A DNA stretch of 47,806 nt from Pseudomonadales bacterium. Lineage in GTDB: Bacteria > Pseudomonadota > Gammaproteobacteria > Pseudomonadales > Pseudohongiellaceae. Under the pieces are notes generated by a model that did not search any database, was not told the origin of the DNA, and worked only from the letters and a program-made list of their open reading frames with translations. Positions 1 to 8,424 of the stretch are shown piece by piece. The DNA lies in contig JALRBQ010000016.1 in assembly GCA_023257655.1 (NCBI GenBank), positions 1 to 47,806 on the forward strand, in the 5' to 3' direction. Both the position numbers and the translations under genes were made by a program. Every line of letters begins with the position of its first letter. The first letter of the stretch is position 1.

Positions 1-48
1 CGCCAACTTACTCTGCAGGAAGTGCAGACACGGAACTTAGCGTCATGA
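1..48 (+). CDS. C-terminal end of an upstream gene (partial)
   Basis: Frame 1 is open from the window edge and ends at a TGA whose last bases overlap the ATG of the next gene (ATGA). It encodes only about 15 residues (ending RNLAS), too few to identify. The ATGA overlap suggests translational coupling with the desulfidase-like gene. That this is a real gene end rather than a chance open frame is inference. Confidence 0.35.
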   Translation, partial: RQLTLQEVQTRNLAS

Positions 49-1016
49 TTGAACAAGATACCGATTATTCCCTCGAGAAGATTCCGGTCGGGATCAGCAG
101 TTGCCTGCTCGGACAGCGGGTACGCTACGATGGAGGTCACAAGAACCATTCCTATATCGTCGGAACTTTGGGGGAATATTTCGATTTTCGTCCATTCTGT
201 CCTGAGCTCGAGATCGGTTTGGGGGTGCCCCGCAAACCGATTCGATTGTCGCGCGTTGGCTCCGATACGATTCGATGCATTCCAATCGGAGATAACAGCC
301 TCGATCTGACACCTCGTCTGCAGCAATGTGCCGATACCCAGCAGGACTGGCAGCGCGAGCTGTGTGGTTACATTCTCAAGAAGGACTCGCCGAGCTGCGG
401 CATGGAGCGAGTAAAAGTCTGGGATGACGTCATGCCTGTGCGAGATGGAGTCGGAATTTTCGCCGGACGCATGATGCAGAATCTGCCGTATTTGCCTGTG
501 GAGGAAGAAGGCCGGCTGGGTGATGCTGTGCTCAGGGAAAATTTTATCCAGCGAGTCTTCGCGCTGCGACGCTGGCATGAGATGTCGGCGCAGGGAATCA
601 GCGTCGGCGCACTCGTGGACTTCCACGCGCGACACAAATTAATTCTCATGAGTCATGATCAGAACCGCTATCGGACGCTGGGCCAGCTCGTGGCGCAGAC
701 CACGCGAGCGACTTTGATCGACAATGCGCAGCAGTACTTGCTTCAGTTCATGGAGGCCTTGAAGATACGGGCGACACGGGGCAATCATGTCAATGTACTG
801 CAACACATTCAGGGCTACCTCAAGACCAATCTGGATCCTGACGACAAGCAGGAGCTTGTGCAGACAATCGCCAATTACCGTCACGGCCTGCTGCCGCTCA
901 TTGTGCCGATTACCCTGTTGAATCATTACTTTCGCAAATTCCCGAACGAGTACATCTCCAATTCCTGGTACATGAAGCCTTACCCAGCCGAAATGAAGCT
1001 GCAGAATGAAATCTGA
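45..1016 (+). CDS. rudS: TudS (DUF523)-DUF1722 fusion protein, RudS-like tRNA thiouridine desulfidase
   Basis: A 323-residue protein with an N-terminal DUF523/TudS domain (about 14-150) and a C-terminal DUF1722 (YbgA-like) domain (about 190-310). Three conserved cysteines are visible, C20 (ISSCLLG), C52 (PFCPELEIG) and C118 (DSPSCGM). In TudS proteins the equivalent cysteines hold a [4Fe-4S] cluster that removes sulfur from thiouracil. TudS-DUF1722 fusions (RudS) have been described as tRNA 4-thiouridine desulfidases, so a cytoplasmic role in removing s4U or rescuing damaged thiolated tRNA is likely. Length matches full-length fusion proteins. The ATG overlaps the stop of the preceding frame. 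The family assignment is firm; the precise substrate here is inferred. Confidence 0.85.
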   Translation: MIEQDTDYSLEKIPVGISSCLLGQRVRYDGGHKNHSYIVGTLGEYFDFRPFCPELEIGLGVPRKPIRLSRVGSDTIRCIPIGDNSLDLTPRLQQCADTQQDWQRELCGYILKKDSPSCGMERVKVWDDVMPVRDGVGIFAGRMMQNLPYLPVEEEGRLGDAVLRENFIQRVFALRRWHEMSAQGISVGALVDFHARHKLILMSHDQNRYRTLGQLVAQTTRATLIDNAQQYLLQFMEALKIRATRGNHVNVLQHIQGYLKTNLDPDDKQELVQTIANYRHGLLPLIVPITLLNHYFRKFPNEYISNSWYMKPYPAEMKLQNEI

Positions 1017-1046
1017 CACAACCAGGAAACGCAGAGGTGCCAACCA

Positions 1047-1457
1047 GTGATTGTGGTGAAGGCAATCGACCACGTCGTACTGCGCACGGACCGGCTTCAC
1101 GAAATGCTGGCGTTCTATTGCGATGTATTGGGTTGCGCCGTCGAACGTGAATTACCTCGTATCGGCCTCGTGCAATTGCGGGCAGGCAATTCGCTTATCG
1201 ATCTGGTTCCAGTAGACAGCGAGCTGGGTCGGCGCGGGGGTGGGCCACCCGTGGCAAACGGGCGTAATGTCGAGCATGTTTGTCTATTGATCGAGCATCG
1301 CGAAGAAGCCGCGCTACTTGCCTATCTGAAGTCCAAGGGCATCGTCGCAGAGGGTTTTGCCGAGCGCTATGGAGCTACGGGATTCGGACCTTCCCTGTAT
1401 ATTGAAGATCCTCAGGGGAATACCGTCGAGCTAAAGCTCGGCGCGGCGAATGCCTGA
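1047..1457 (+). CDS. VOC-superfamily (glyoxalase/bleomycin resistance-fold) protein
   Basis: A 136-residue single-chain vicinal-oxygen-chelate protein with two beta-alpha-beta-beta-beta modules. The start IDHVVLRT and end DPQGNTVELK are classic. The usual metal ligands are in place: H9, H77 (VEHVCL) and E128. These proteins bind a divalent metal and act as lyases, dioxygenases, epimerases or resistance proteins; the substrate cannot be told from sequence. The likely start is GTG, placed so that the VOC motif begins at residue 7; a second in-frame GTG two codons later is possible. It lies 30 bp behind the desulfidase gene, probably in the same transcript, and converges on the antiporter gene. 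Confidence 0.8.
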   Translation: MIVVKAIDHVVLRTDRLHEMLAFYCDVLGCAVERELPRIGLVQLRAGNSLIDLVPVDSELGRRGGGPPVANGRNVEHVCLLIEHREEAALLAYLKSKGIVAEGFAERYGATGFGPSLYIEDPQGNTVELKLGAANA

Positions 1458-1475
1458 GTAGGGACTGCGGTGGTC

Positions 1476-2975
1476 TTATGCCGCCTGCTCGGTGGAGGCT
1501 GGCGCGATCTTGATATTCATGAAGCCGTAAATAATCGCCACGACAGGACTCAGCAGGTTGAAGAAGCAATAGGGCAGGTAAGCGAACGTGGCAACCCCCA
1601 GGGTTCCGCTCATGTAGGCTCCACAAGTGTTCCATGGCACCAGCGGAGAAGTCAGAGTGCCTGCGTCTTCCAGCGTGCGTGACAGGTTCTTCGGATCAAG
1701 CTTGCGCTTCTCATACTCCATTTTGTACATGCGCCCTGGCAGGACAATCGAAATGTATTGGTCAGATGTGATGATGTTGGCGCCGATACAAGTGCAGACT
1801 GTGGTCGCAATCAGGCTGCCAGTGCTGTTCACAAAAGACAGAGCGTAGGTAACCAGGCACTGCAACAGCCCGGTATGTTCCATCACCGCCCCGAAAACCA
1901 TGGCGCACAGAATCAGCCACACGGTGTTGAGCATAGAGCTCATGCCGCCACGCGTCATCAGGTCGTCCAATGTGGTATTGCCACTGTTCAGAGAAAAACC
2001 ATCGAACAGTGTCTGCCAGATACCCTTGAACAACGCGAGAAAGAGATTGGTGGTGTCTCCCGCCAACGCCAGTATGGCTGGTCCCTGAAAGATGAGGGCG
2101 AGCACCACGCCGATCAGCGCACCGATCAGAATTGTGGGGATGGGTGGCAGTTTCTTGTTGGCCATGACGAGCAGGGCTACCACCGGAAGCAGCATGAAAA
2201 CATTGATTGTGAAATTGTCCTGCAGCAGTTGCATGGTCAGGGCGAGGTCACTGGCGCTGGCACTGCTGTCGATGTTCATGCCGATAATGGCGTAAAGAAT
2301 CAGCGCGATCGAGATACTTGGAAGCGTAGTCCAAACCATATGTCCGATGTGAGAAAACAGATCGGTCCCGGCGACAGCCGGCGACAGATTCGTGGTTTCG
2401 GACAGAGGAGACATCTTGTCGCCGAAATAGGCGCCGGAAATGACTGCGCCCGCGGTGATTTCGAGAGACAGGCCCATGCCTGCTGCGGCGCCGATGAGCG
2501 CTATACCCACGGTGCCAGCAACCGTCCAGGAACTGCCAATACTAAGTGCGATGAGTCCGCAAATCAGGCAGGTCGCCGCGTAGAATATGGCAGGATCCAG
2601 GATGCGCAGGCTGTAGTAGATCATGGTCGGGACCGTGCCGGACAATATCCAGGTCCCGATCAGCAAGCCCACGCTGAACAGAATCAGGACGGGCTTGATG
2701 GCAATTGTGATGCCAGAGATGATGGCTGCCTCGGTAGTTTCCCAGGTCAGTCCATTGCGCCAGCCGATGAAGGCGGCTGCGACCGCGCCCATGCACAGTG
2801 CAATCTGATTCGGACCGTAGCTGGCGTCCTCCCCGAACAGGTACACAGAAAAGGAGAGCAGTGCGATCAGTGCGAGAACGGGAATAAGTGCCTGTTGTAC
2901 GCTGGGATCAATCCGGGGGGAAGTCGCTGGTGCCACCAAAACATCAAACTCCTGAGCAATGCCAAGCCGCAGCAT
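1476..2975 (-). CDS. nhaC: NhaC-family Na+/H+ antiporter
   Basis: A polytopic inner-membrane protein of about 499 residues with roughly a dozen hydrophobic segments. It carries the family's GDKMSPLSETTNL segment and the late SDQYISIVLPGRMY and LVPWNTCGAYMSGTLGV stretches typical of NhaC/MleN-type antiporters. It should exchange Na+, or a metabolite coupled to Na+, for protons. The ATG at the right end has no clear ribosome-binding site. An AGGAG nine bases before an in-frame TTG ending at 2939 suggests translation may begin 12 codons later. It stands alone, convergent with the VOC gene and divergent from proA. Confidence 0.88.
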   Translation of the reverse strand: MLRLGIAQEFDVLVAPATSPRIDPSVQQALIPVLALIALLSFSVYLFGEDASYGPNQIALCMGAVAAAFIGWRNGLTWETTEAAIISGITIAIKPVLILFSVGLLIGTWILSGTVPTMIYYSLRILDPAIFYAATCLICGLIALSIGSSWTVAGTVGIALIGAAAGMGLSLEITAGAVISGAYFGDKMSPLSETTNLSPAVAGTDLFSHIGHMVWTTLPSISIALILYAIIGMNIDSSASASDLALTMQLLQDNFTINVFMLLPVVALLVMANKKLPPIPTILIGALIGVVLALIFQGPAILALAGDTTNLFLALFKGIWQTLFDGFSLNSGNTTLDDLMTRGGMSSMLNTVWLILCAMVFGAVMEHTGLLQCLVTYALSFVNSTGSLIATTVCTCIGANIITSDQYISIVLPGRMYKMEYEKRKLDPKNLSRTLEDAGTLTSPLVPWNTCGAYMSGTLGVATFAYLPYCFFNLLSPVVAIIYGFMNIKIAPASTEQAA

Positions 2976-3029
2976 ATCGCCAAGGCAGACGGCTGTCTAA
3001 TGGTAGGCTCTATTCCCCCGGAATTGGGT

Positions 3030-3035
3030 TATAAT
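3030..3035 (+). promoter_or_regulatory. -10 element of a proA promoter
   Basis: A perfect TATAAT 82 bp before the proA ATG, followed by a GC-rich stretch. No good -35 hexamer is found at 16-18 bp, so only the -10 is claimed. Confidence 0.4.
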
Positions 3036-3116
3036 CTGCGGCTTTCCCGTCAGCTCAGGCGCCATCACACCATGCAGCGGCCAGCGGCGGTTTTACAGTG
3101 AGCTAACTGGATTGCC

Positions 3117-4379
3117 ATGAGTACGGATCTCGAACGCTACATGCGACAACTCGGCGAACAGGCCCGAGCGGCCAGTCGTGAAATTGCCCGGGCAAGCACC
3201 GCCCAGAAGAATCAGGCTTTGCTCGCAATTGCCTCAGCGATTGATGGGAACCGACCGGCATTGCTGGCGGCGAACGGGCTTGACCTCGACGCCGGCAAGG
3301 CGAACGGATTGGCAGCGGCCTTGCTGGATCGACTGGAACTTACTCCTGCGCGTATCGACGCCATGATCGAAGGTCTGCATCAGGTAGCCGCTCTTGACGA
3401 TCCAGTAGGTGCTGTCACCGATCTCAAATACCGCCCAAGTGGTATTCAGGTTGGTCGCATGCGAGTACCGTTGGGCGTGATAGGCATCATCTACGAATCG
3501 CGTCCGAATGTTACCTGTGAGGCGGCAAGCCTGTGCCTGAAATCCGGCAATGCCACCATCCTGCGTGGTGGCAGTGAAGCCTTGCATTCCAATCAGGCGA
3601 TTGCCGCCTGTATAGCCACCGGTCTGCGTGCTGCAGGTCTCAGCGCGGAAGTCGTACAGGTGCTGGATCGGCCCGATCGCGATGCGGTTGGCATGCTCAT
3701 CACGATGTCAGACTGTGTCGATGTCATCATTCCGCGGGGAGGCAAAGGCCTGATCGAACGAATCAGCAAGGATGCGACCGTGCCCGTCATCAAGCACCTC
3801 GACGGTAATTGCCATCTGTACGTTGATGACAAGGCAGATGTTGAGAAATCCATCAAGGTTGCCTATAACGCCAAGACCCAACGTTATGGAACTTGCTGCA
3901 CACTCGAATCCCTGTTGGTTGCAGAGGCAATTGCAGAACGTGTCTTGCCGCCACTGGGTGCCAAATATACCGAGGCTGGAGTGGAATTGCGTGGCTGTGA
4001 GAAGACCTTAAAACTGCTGCCCGCGGCGATACCGGCTACAGAGGAGGACTGGGCGACTGAATATCTGGCACCCATACTGTCGGTGAAAATCGTCGCCGAT
4101 CTGGATGAAGCGATGGCACATATTGCGCGTTACAGTTCGCAGCACACTGAATCCATCATGACTGAAGATCTGCATCGCGCGCAGCGGTTTTTGCGCGAGG
4201 TTGACTCCAGCTCGGTGATGGTAAATGCCTCGACACGCTTTGCCGACGGCTTTGAATATGGTCTCGGCGCAGAGATTGGAATCTCCACCGACAAACTGCA
4301 CGCGCGAGGTCCGGTGGGACTGGAAGGACTGACTTCGCAGAAGTACATCGTGCTCGGAGATGGTCACATCCGAACATGA
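3117..4379 (+). CDS. proA: Glutamate-5-semialdehyde dehydrogenase (gamma-glutamyl phosphate reductase)
   Basis: A 420-residue protein of the usual ProA length. It reduces L-glutamyl-5-phosphate to glutamate-5-semialdehyde with NADPH, the second step of proline synthesis, in the cytoplasm. Recognisable segments are [25 protein letters not shown], the catalytic cysteine region [11 protein letters not shown] (C260/C261) and the C-terminal [24 protein letters not shown]. It starts the rightward block and its TGA overlaps the nadD ATG (ATGA), implying coupled translation. proB is not in the window. Confidence 0.97.
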   Translation: MSTDLERYMRQLGEQARAASREIARASTAQKNQALLAIASAIDGNRPALLAANGLDLDAGKANGLAAALLDRLELTPARIDAMIEGLHQVAALDDPVGAVTDLKYRPSGIQVGRMRVPLGVIGIIYESRPNVTCEAASLCLKSGNATILRGGSEALHSNQAIAACIATGLRAAGLSAEVVQVLDRPDRDAVGMLITMSDCVDVIIPRGGKGLIERISKDATVPVIKHLDGNCHLYVDDKADVEKSIKVAYNAKTQRYGTCCTLESLLVAEAIAERVLPPLGAKYTEAGVELRGCEKTLKLLPAAIPATEEDWATEYLAPILSVKIVADLDEAMAHIARYSSQHTESIMTEDLHRAQRFLREVDSSSVMVNASTRFADGFEYGLGAEIGISTDKLHARGPVGLEGLTSQKYIVLGDGHIRT

Positions 4380-5029
4380 GCACTCGCCTGGGAATTCTCG
4401 GTGGCATGTTCGACCCTGTGCATAATGGACATCTCGAGGCGGCTCGTTGCGCGGTGCAGACGCTCGATTTGCAGCGACTCCACCTCGTTCCCTGTCACAT
4501 TCCGAATCATCGCGTGGCGGCGAGTAGCGAGGCGTCTCATCGGCTGGCGATGCTGGAACTCGCGATCGCCGCTGATGACAGGCTTTGCGTTGACCCGATT
4601 GAAATTGAACGCCAGCGCGTGTCTTATACCGTGGAAACGCTGGCAGCGCTAAAGGCTGCGCATCCGGATCATACGCTCGTGTTTGTGCTGGGTCTCGATG
4701 CTTTCAATACACTGCCGGCCTGGCATCGCTGGCACGACCTCTTCGGGTTATGCCATTTCTTCGTTCTGGCTCGCAGTGATGCGTCGGTGTCGGAACACAC
4801 GGCCGGGGCACTCGAGCTCGAGCGGCGTCGAGTGCGGTCTGCACAGGCATTGTTTGATGCAGAATCAGGTCGGGTATTGATAGCAGAGGATTTTCATAAT
4901 GCGCTGTCCTCAAGTCAGGTACGCCGCCTGCTGAGTCAGAATGCAGATGTCTCCGGAACTCTCGATCCGCGAGTCATCGCCTATATCCATCAACATCGTC
5001 TCTATAGCGAGCCTGCGAGGGCGCTTTGA
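4376..5029 (+). CDS. nadD: Nicotinate-nucleotide adenylyltransferase
   Basis: A 217-residue cytoplasmic enzyme that adenylates nicotinate mononucleotide to deamido-NAD. The nucleotidyltransferase signature [16 protein letters not shown] is at residues 9-24 and the second nucleotide-binding motif appears as SSSQVRRLL near residue 180 (family form ISSTxIR). Length is standard. Its ATG overlaps the proA stop, and rsfS follows after 22 bp, a linkage common in gammaproteobacteria. Confidence 0.96.
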   Translation: MSTRLGILGGMFDPVHNGHLEAARCAVQTLDLQRLHLVPCHIPNHRVAASSEASHRLAMLELAIAADDRLCVDPIEIERQRVSYTVETLAALKAAHPDHTLVFVLGLDAFNTLPAWHRWHDLFGLCHFFVLARSDASVSEHTAGALELERRRVRSAQALFDAESGRVLIAEDFHNALSSSQVRRLLSQNADVSGTLDPRVIAYIHQHRLYSEPARAL

Positions 5030-5051
5030 GATCTCAATACACAGGTGAAGT

Positions 5052-5594
5052 TTGAAAAGTAAAAAATTGGCAGAACTCGTCGTCGCGGCTCTCGAGGATA
5101 TGAAGGGACAATCCATTCGCTGCATCAATGTGGAGAAACTGACGACGATTACTGATTACATGGTGATCGCGACTGGCACCTCCAGTACCCACATCAAAGC
5201 GTTGTCTGACAACGTCGTCGTGAAGGTGAAGGCGGCTAAGCAGTCCATTGTCGGGGTCGAAGGCAAGATGCAGTCGGAATGGGTTCTCGTCGACGCCGGG
5301 GGTGTGGTGGTGCACATCATGATGGCTCCGGTCCGGGCGCTTTATAACCTGGAAGAACTCTGGGATTTCAAGGCGCTCGGCGGAGACCGCGATGATGAGA
5401 CTGACATTGCCGCTATTACATTGAGCGAAAGCGTGAAGCCAAAGGCGCGGACTACTGCGAGGCGTACCGAAGCGACGCGGGCCAAAGGAAAGAGACCGGC
5501 GCAGTCGAAGACCGGTAACGGCGCGAAACCGAAGCCGCCTTCGAGCAAACGCGCACCGGCGAAACGCAAGTCGACGCGGAACACCACCGAGTGA
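5052..5594 (+). CDS. rsfS: Ribosomal silencing factor RsfS with a long basic C-terminal tail
   Basis: The first ~115 residues are RsfS/YbeB/Iojap: it binds ribosomal protein uL14 and blocks subunit joining when nutrients are short. DYMVIATGTSSTHIKALSDN and the EGKMQSEWVLVDAGGVVVHIM region are diagnostic. The start is a TTG preceded by AGGTGA; no in-frame ATG exists before residue 17, so TTG is preferred. RsfS is normally about 105-120 residues, whereas this protein has 180. The extra ~65 residues are rich in Lys, Arg, Ala, Thr and Pro, resembling a disordered nucleic-acid-binding tail. Its stop overlaps the rlmH GTG start (GTGA). Confidence 0.94.
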   Translation: MKSKKLAELVVAALEDMKGQSIRCINVEKLTTITDYMVIATGTSSTHIKALSDNVVVKVKAAKQSIVGVEGKMQSEWVLVDAGGVVVHIMMAPVRALYNLEELWDFKALGGDRDDETDIAAITLSESVKPKARTTARRTEATRAKGKRPAQSKTGNGAKPKPPSSKRAPAKRKSTRNTTE

Positions 5595-6061
5595 AAATTC
5601 GCCTGCTGACGGTGGGCACAAAGATGCCTGCTTGGGTGCAACGCGGCGTCGAGGAATATGAGAAGCGCTGCGCCCAGTATCTCGGGTTCTCACTGGTCGA
5701 GGTGCCCCTGGCCCGGCGCAGCAAATCCGTCAGTGTCGAGCAATGCGTTCGTAAGGAAACGGAAGATCTGCTCGCGTTGGTCCGACCTGATGATTTCGTG
5801 GTCGCACTGGAAGTCGGCGGTCGGACCTTCGGCACGGAGGCGTTGGCAGAACGGGTGGCTGCTCTGCGACAGGAAGGGCGTAATCTGACGCTACTGGTCG
5901 GCGGCCCGGACGGACTCGGAGCAGGCTGCCGCACTCGCGCCAATGAATGCTGGAGCCTGTCGGCGTTGACATTACCCCATCCGCTGGTGCGCATCGTCGT
6001 CACGGAACAACTCTACCGGGTGGCGAGCATCCTGCAGGGTCACCCCTATCACCGCGACTAG
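5591..6061 (+). CDS. rlmH: 23S rRNA (pseudouridine1915-N3)-methyltransferase
   Basis: A 156-residue SPOUT methyltransferase that methylates pseudouridine 1915 of helix 69 in the 70S ribosome, using S-adenosylmethionine bound in its C-terminal trefoil knot. LLVGGPDGLG and SLSALTLPHPLVRIVVTEQL with the terminal GHPYHRD are the conserved knot and C-terminus. The start is GTG, overlapping the rsfS stop, so the two are probably translationally coupled. Length is normal. Confidence 0.96.
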   Translation: MKIRLLTVGTKMPAWVQRGVEEYEKRCAQYLGFSLVEVPLARRSKSVSVEQCVRKETEDLLALVRPDDFVVALEVGGRTFGTEALAERVAALRQEGRNLTLLVGGPDGLGAGCRTRANECWSLSALTLPHPLVRIVVTEQLYRVASILQGHPYHRD

Positions 6062-6220
6062 CTTCGAATCCCGGTGTGTGGCGCTGGGCCCGGGTGTGGA
6101 AGCGACGGGATGTGGCACAAAACTGTCAGGATTGGCACAATTTGGGCTGAAATCGCGCTAAAATACCGATTTTTCCGTGTTTGCATGAGAAAACGGTTCC
6201 GGATTGAAAACAAAAGCGTA

Positions 6221-6261
6221 GGCTTGGGGTCTAACTCGGGGTCTCTCTTGGGCTTGGGGTC
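6221..6261. repeat. Direct repeat GGCTTGGGGTC x2, 30 bp apart
   Basis: The 11-mer GGCTTGGGGTC occurs at 6221-6231 and 6251-6261, with a related CGGGGTCT between them. The second copy sits in a potential hairpin, CTTGG/CCAAG. Function unknown. Confidence 0.6.
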
Positions 6262-6352
6262 CAAGAGGGAAGGACCCGCTCGGCGGCTTCAGGTGGCAGG
6301 CACCTAGCCGACTACTGTAGGGATATTCCGACCGTCCAGGTTAAATCCAGTA

Positions 6353-6369
6353 GGTGGGCGATACCCACC
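6353..6369. other. Hairpin GGTGGG-CGATA-CCCACC before mrdA
   Basis: A perfect 6-bp stem with a 5-nt loop, possibly extended by flanking AGT/ACT across a bulged A. There is no T-tract, so it is not a standard terminator. It may act in the mrdA leader or as an operator dyad. Confidence 0.4.
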
Positions 6370-6376
6370 ACTCGTT

Positions 6377-6418
6377 ACAGACAGGGTGTAACAGACAGGG
6401 TGTAACAGGCAGGGCGCA
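6377..6418. repeat. 14-bp tandem repeat, three units
   Basis: Two identical units of ACAGACAGGGTGTA are followed by a third, ACAGGCAGGGCGCA, with three substitutions. The array ends 26 bp before the mrdA ATG, so copy-number change would alter leader length or promoter-start spacing. Confidence 0.85.
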
Positions 6419-6444
6419 ACACACAGGCTCAGGATTCACGGTCA

Positions 6445-8424
6445 ATGACGGGCAAGTGGCAACTTAAAGATCACGAAGCCGAGCGGCAATTATTTAATCG
6501 CCGACTCGTCGTTGCCAGTGTCTTCGTGATGACCTTGTTCGCTGCGCTTATCTTCAAGATTTTCAATCTGCAGGTCGTTCAATACGACTATTTCTCCGCC
6601 CGCTCCGACGGCAATCGTTTGCACTCCCAGTACGTGCCACCGGCTCGCGGTTTGATCTTTGACCGGGAAGGCCAATTGCTGGCAGACAATCAACCGATTT
6701 TCAACCTGAGCCTGATCCGCGAGCAGGTCGATGATCTGGATGCGATGCTCAATTATCTGTCCGGCCTGATCGGCATTACTGCAGACGAGATTGAACAATT
6801 CAAGACCCGATCCCGACGCAACCGCGTTCCTTTTTCATCGGTACCGCTGCGGTATGTATTGTCTGAAGCCGACCGGTCGCAGATCGCCGTTAAAAGTCAT
6901 CGACTATCCGGCATAGTGATCGAACCGCAATTCGTGCGGCAATATCCGCTGGCAAACCTGACCGCCCACTCCGTCGGGTATGTATCAGAAATCAACCGGG
7001 AAGAGCTCGACAACATGAGCGAGACCGATCGGGAGAATTACGGCGGCACGAACCACATCGGCAAGTCCGGTATCGAGCGTACCTATGAAGAGGTGCTGCA
7101 TGGCAAGGTCGGATACGAGATTGTCGAGAAGAACAATCGTGGCAAGGTCATGCGCGTCCTGGACCGCACCGATCCGATAGCCGGCAAGAACATCGGGCTG
7201 TATCTGGATGCACGACTGCAGCAGGCGGCGGAAAAGGCCTTGGGTGATTCCCGTGGCGCGGTCGTCGCAATCGATCCAGCCACGGGTGGCATTCTCGCCA
7301 TGCTCAGCAAGCCCGGGTTCGATCCAAACCTGTTTGTGACCGGCATCAGCTCAAAAGACTACCGCGGGCTTGTGCAGGACAAGATCAATACGCCGCTGTT
7401 TGATCGCACGACAAATCCGTATCCACCCGGCTCCACTGTAAAACCCTTCCTCGGTCTCGCAGGGCTGGAGCTGGAACTGGTCGATTATAATTTTGCCATC
7501 GAGGACCCCGGCTATTTCCGACTGCCCGGTGTGTCCTATCGCTGGGGCGACTATACGCTGCGCACGGCTATCGGTGGAGGCCATGGGCACACGGATCTGC
7601 AGAAGGCAATCTTTCAATCCTGCGATACCTTCTTCTATGACCTCGGTAACCGCATGGGAATCGATGCCATGCACGAGTTCATGGCGCTGTTTGGTTTCGG
7701 TGCTAATTTTGCCCTCGACGTTGGCTACGCCCGTACTGGTGTGTTGCCATCCCGCGACTGGAAGATGGCAACGCGCGGCGAACCCTGGTATCCAGGTGAC
7801 ACCGTAAACTCCTCCATTGGGCAGGGGTATATGTGGGCCACGCCACTGCAGCTGGCGACGGCCGCCTCCATCATGGCCAACAAGGGAAGGGTTGTGCAGC
7901 CACGGCTGCTGCGCGAGATTGACGGCCAGCCCTATAATCCGGTTATCGAAAACCCGATACCGGATGTCGTAGTGAAAGACCCGGATTTCTGGCGCTACAT
8001 TCAGGAGGCGATGACGATGGTCGTGCATCGTCCCTTCTCAACCACGGCCTTCAGGGACTACGGGACTGCCTACGAGGCGATCGCCATGGCCGATCGTGGC
8101 ATGCCCTACAAGATGGCAGGCAAATCAGGCTCGGCTCAGGTTGTTGGAATCAGTCAGGCAGTGTTGAAGAGTGATGATATCGTGGTTTCCGATCTCAACA
8201 AGGACCATGGTCTGTTTATTTCCTTCGCTCCGGCGATGAACAGCGATATTCCGCCGCGCATCGCAGTTGCCGTGGTGGTGGAGAATGGCGAACACGGCAG
8301 CAGTGTCGCCGGCCCCATTGCCAAAGAGATCATTGATACTTACCTGCTGGAAATTCTCAAGCTGGATTTCACGCCGAAGACGCTGTCTCCAAGCGAATCC
8401 CTGATCAGCCAGTCTAATGATTAA
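6445..8424 (+). CDS. mrdA: Penicillin-binding protein 2 (elongasome transpeptidase)
   Basis: A 659-residue class B PBP anchored by one N-terminal transmembrane helix (about residues 25-45). It cross-links peptidoglycan during rod elongation as partner of RodA. The PBP dimerisation region starts at PPARGLIFDREGQLLADN. The transpeptidase motifs are PGSTVKPF (SxxK serine), SCD (SxN position) and GKSGSAQVVG (KSG). The ATG lies behind a long repeat-bearing spacer and the C-terminus overlaps the rodA start by 8 bp, tying the two in expression. Confidence 0.97.
   Translation: MTGKWQLKDHEAERQLFNRRLVVASVFVMTLFAALIFKIFNLQVVQYDYFSARSDGNRLHSQYVPPARGLIFDREGQLLADNQPIFNLSLIREQVDDLDAMLNYLSGLIGITADEIEQFKTRSRRNRVPFSSVPLRYVLSEADRSQIAVKSHRLSGIVIEPQFVRQYPLANLTAHSVGYVSEINREELDNMSETDRENYGGTNHIGKSGIERTYEEVLHGKVGYEIVEKNNRGKVMRVLDRTDPIAGKNIGLYLDARLQQAAEKALGDSRGAVVAIDPATGGILAMLSKPGFDPNLFVTGISSKDYRGLVQDKINTPLFDRTTNPYPPGSTVKPFLGLAGLELELVDYNFAIEDPGYFRLPGVSYRWGDYTLRTAIGGGHGHTDLQKAIFQSCDTFFYDLGNRMGIDAMHEFMALFGFGANFALDVGYARTGVLPSRDWKMATRGEPWYPGDTVNSSIGQGYMWATPLQLATAASIMANKGRVVQPRLLREIDGQPYNPVIENPIPDVVVKDPDFWRYIQEAMTMVVHRPFSTTAFRDYGTAYEAIAMADRGMPYKMAGKSGSAQVVGISQAVLKSDDIVVSDLNKDHGLFISFAPAMNSDIPPRIAVAVVVENGEHGSSVAGPIAKEIIDTYLLEILKLDFTPKTLSPSESLISQSND

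Larger units (their letters stand above)
6062..6444 (+). other. 383-bp repeat- and hairpin-rich spacer between rlmH and mrdA
   Basis: No convincing coding frame. It contains a TAAAAT -10-like hexamer (6159-6164), the direct repeat GGCTTGGGGTC (6221 and 6251), short hairpins AGGTG/CACCT (6291-6305) and GGTGGG/CCCACC (6353-6369), and a 14-bp tandem array (6377-6418) just before mrdA. A promoter for the mrdA-rodA group probably lies here. In relatives rlmH and mrdA are usually closer together. Confidence 0.6.

Noticed and set aside
1758..3101. A 447-codon rightward open frame opposite the antiporter gene
   Set aside because: It is fully antisense to nhaC, is unusually rich in Gln, His, Asp and Arg, and lacks any domain. 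The antiporter frame has clear family motifs and membrane helices.
6100..6160. Sigma-54 promoter (two TGGCAC occurrences)
   Set aside because: TGGCAC is present twice, but neither is followed by TTGC at the right spacing.
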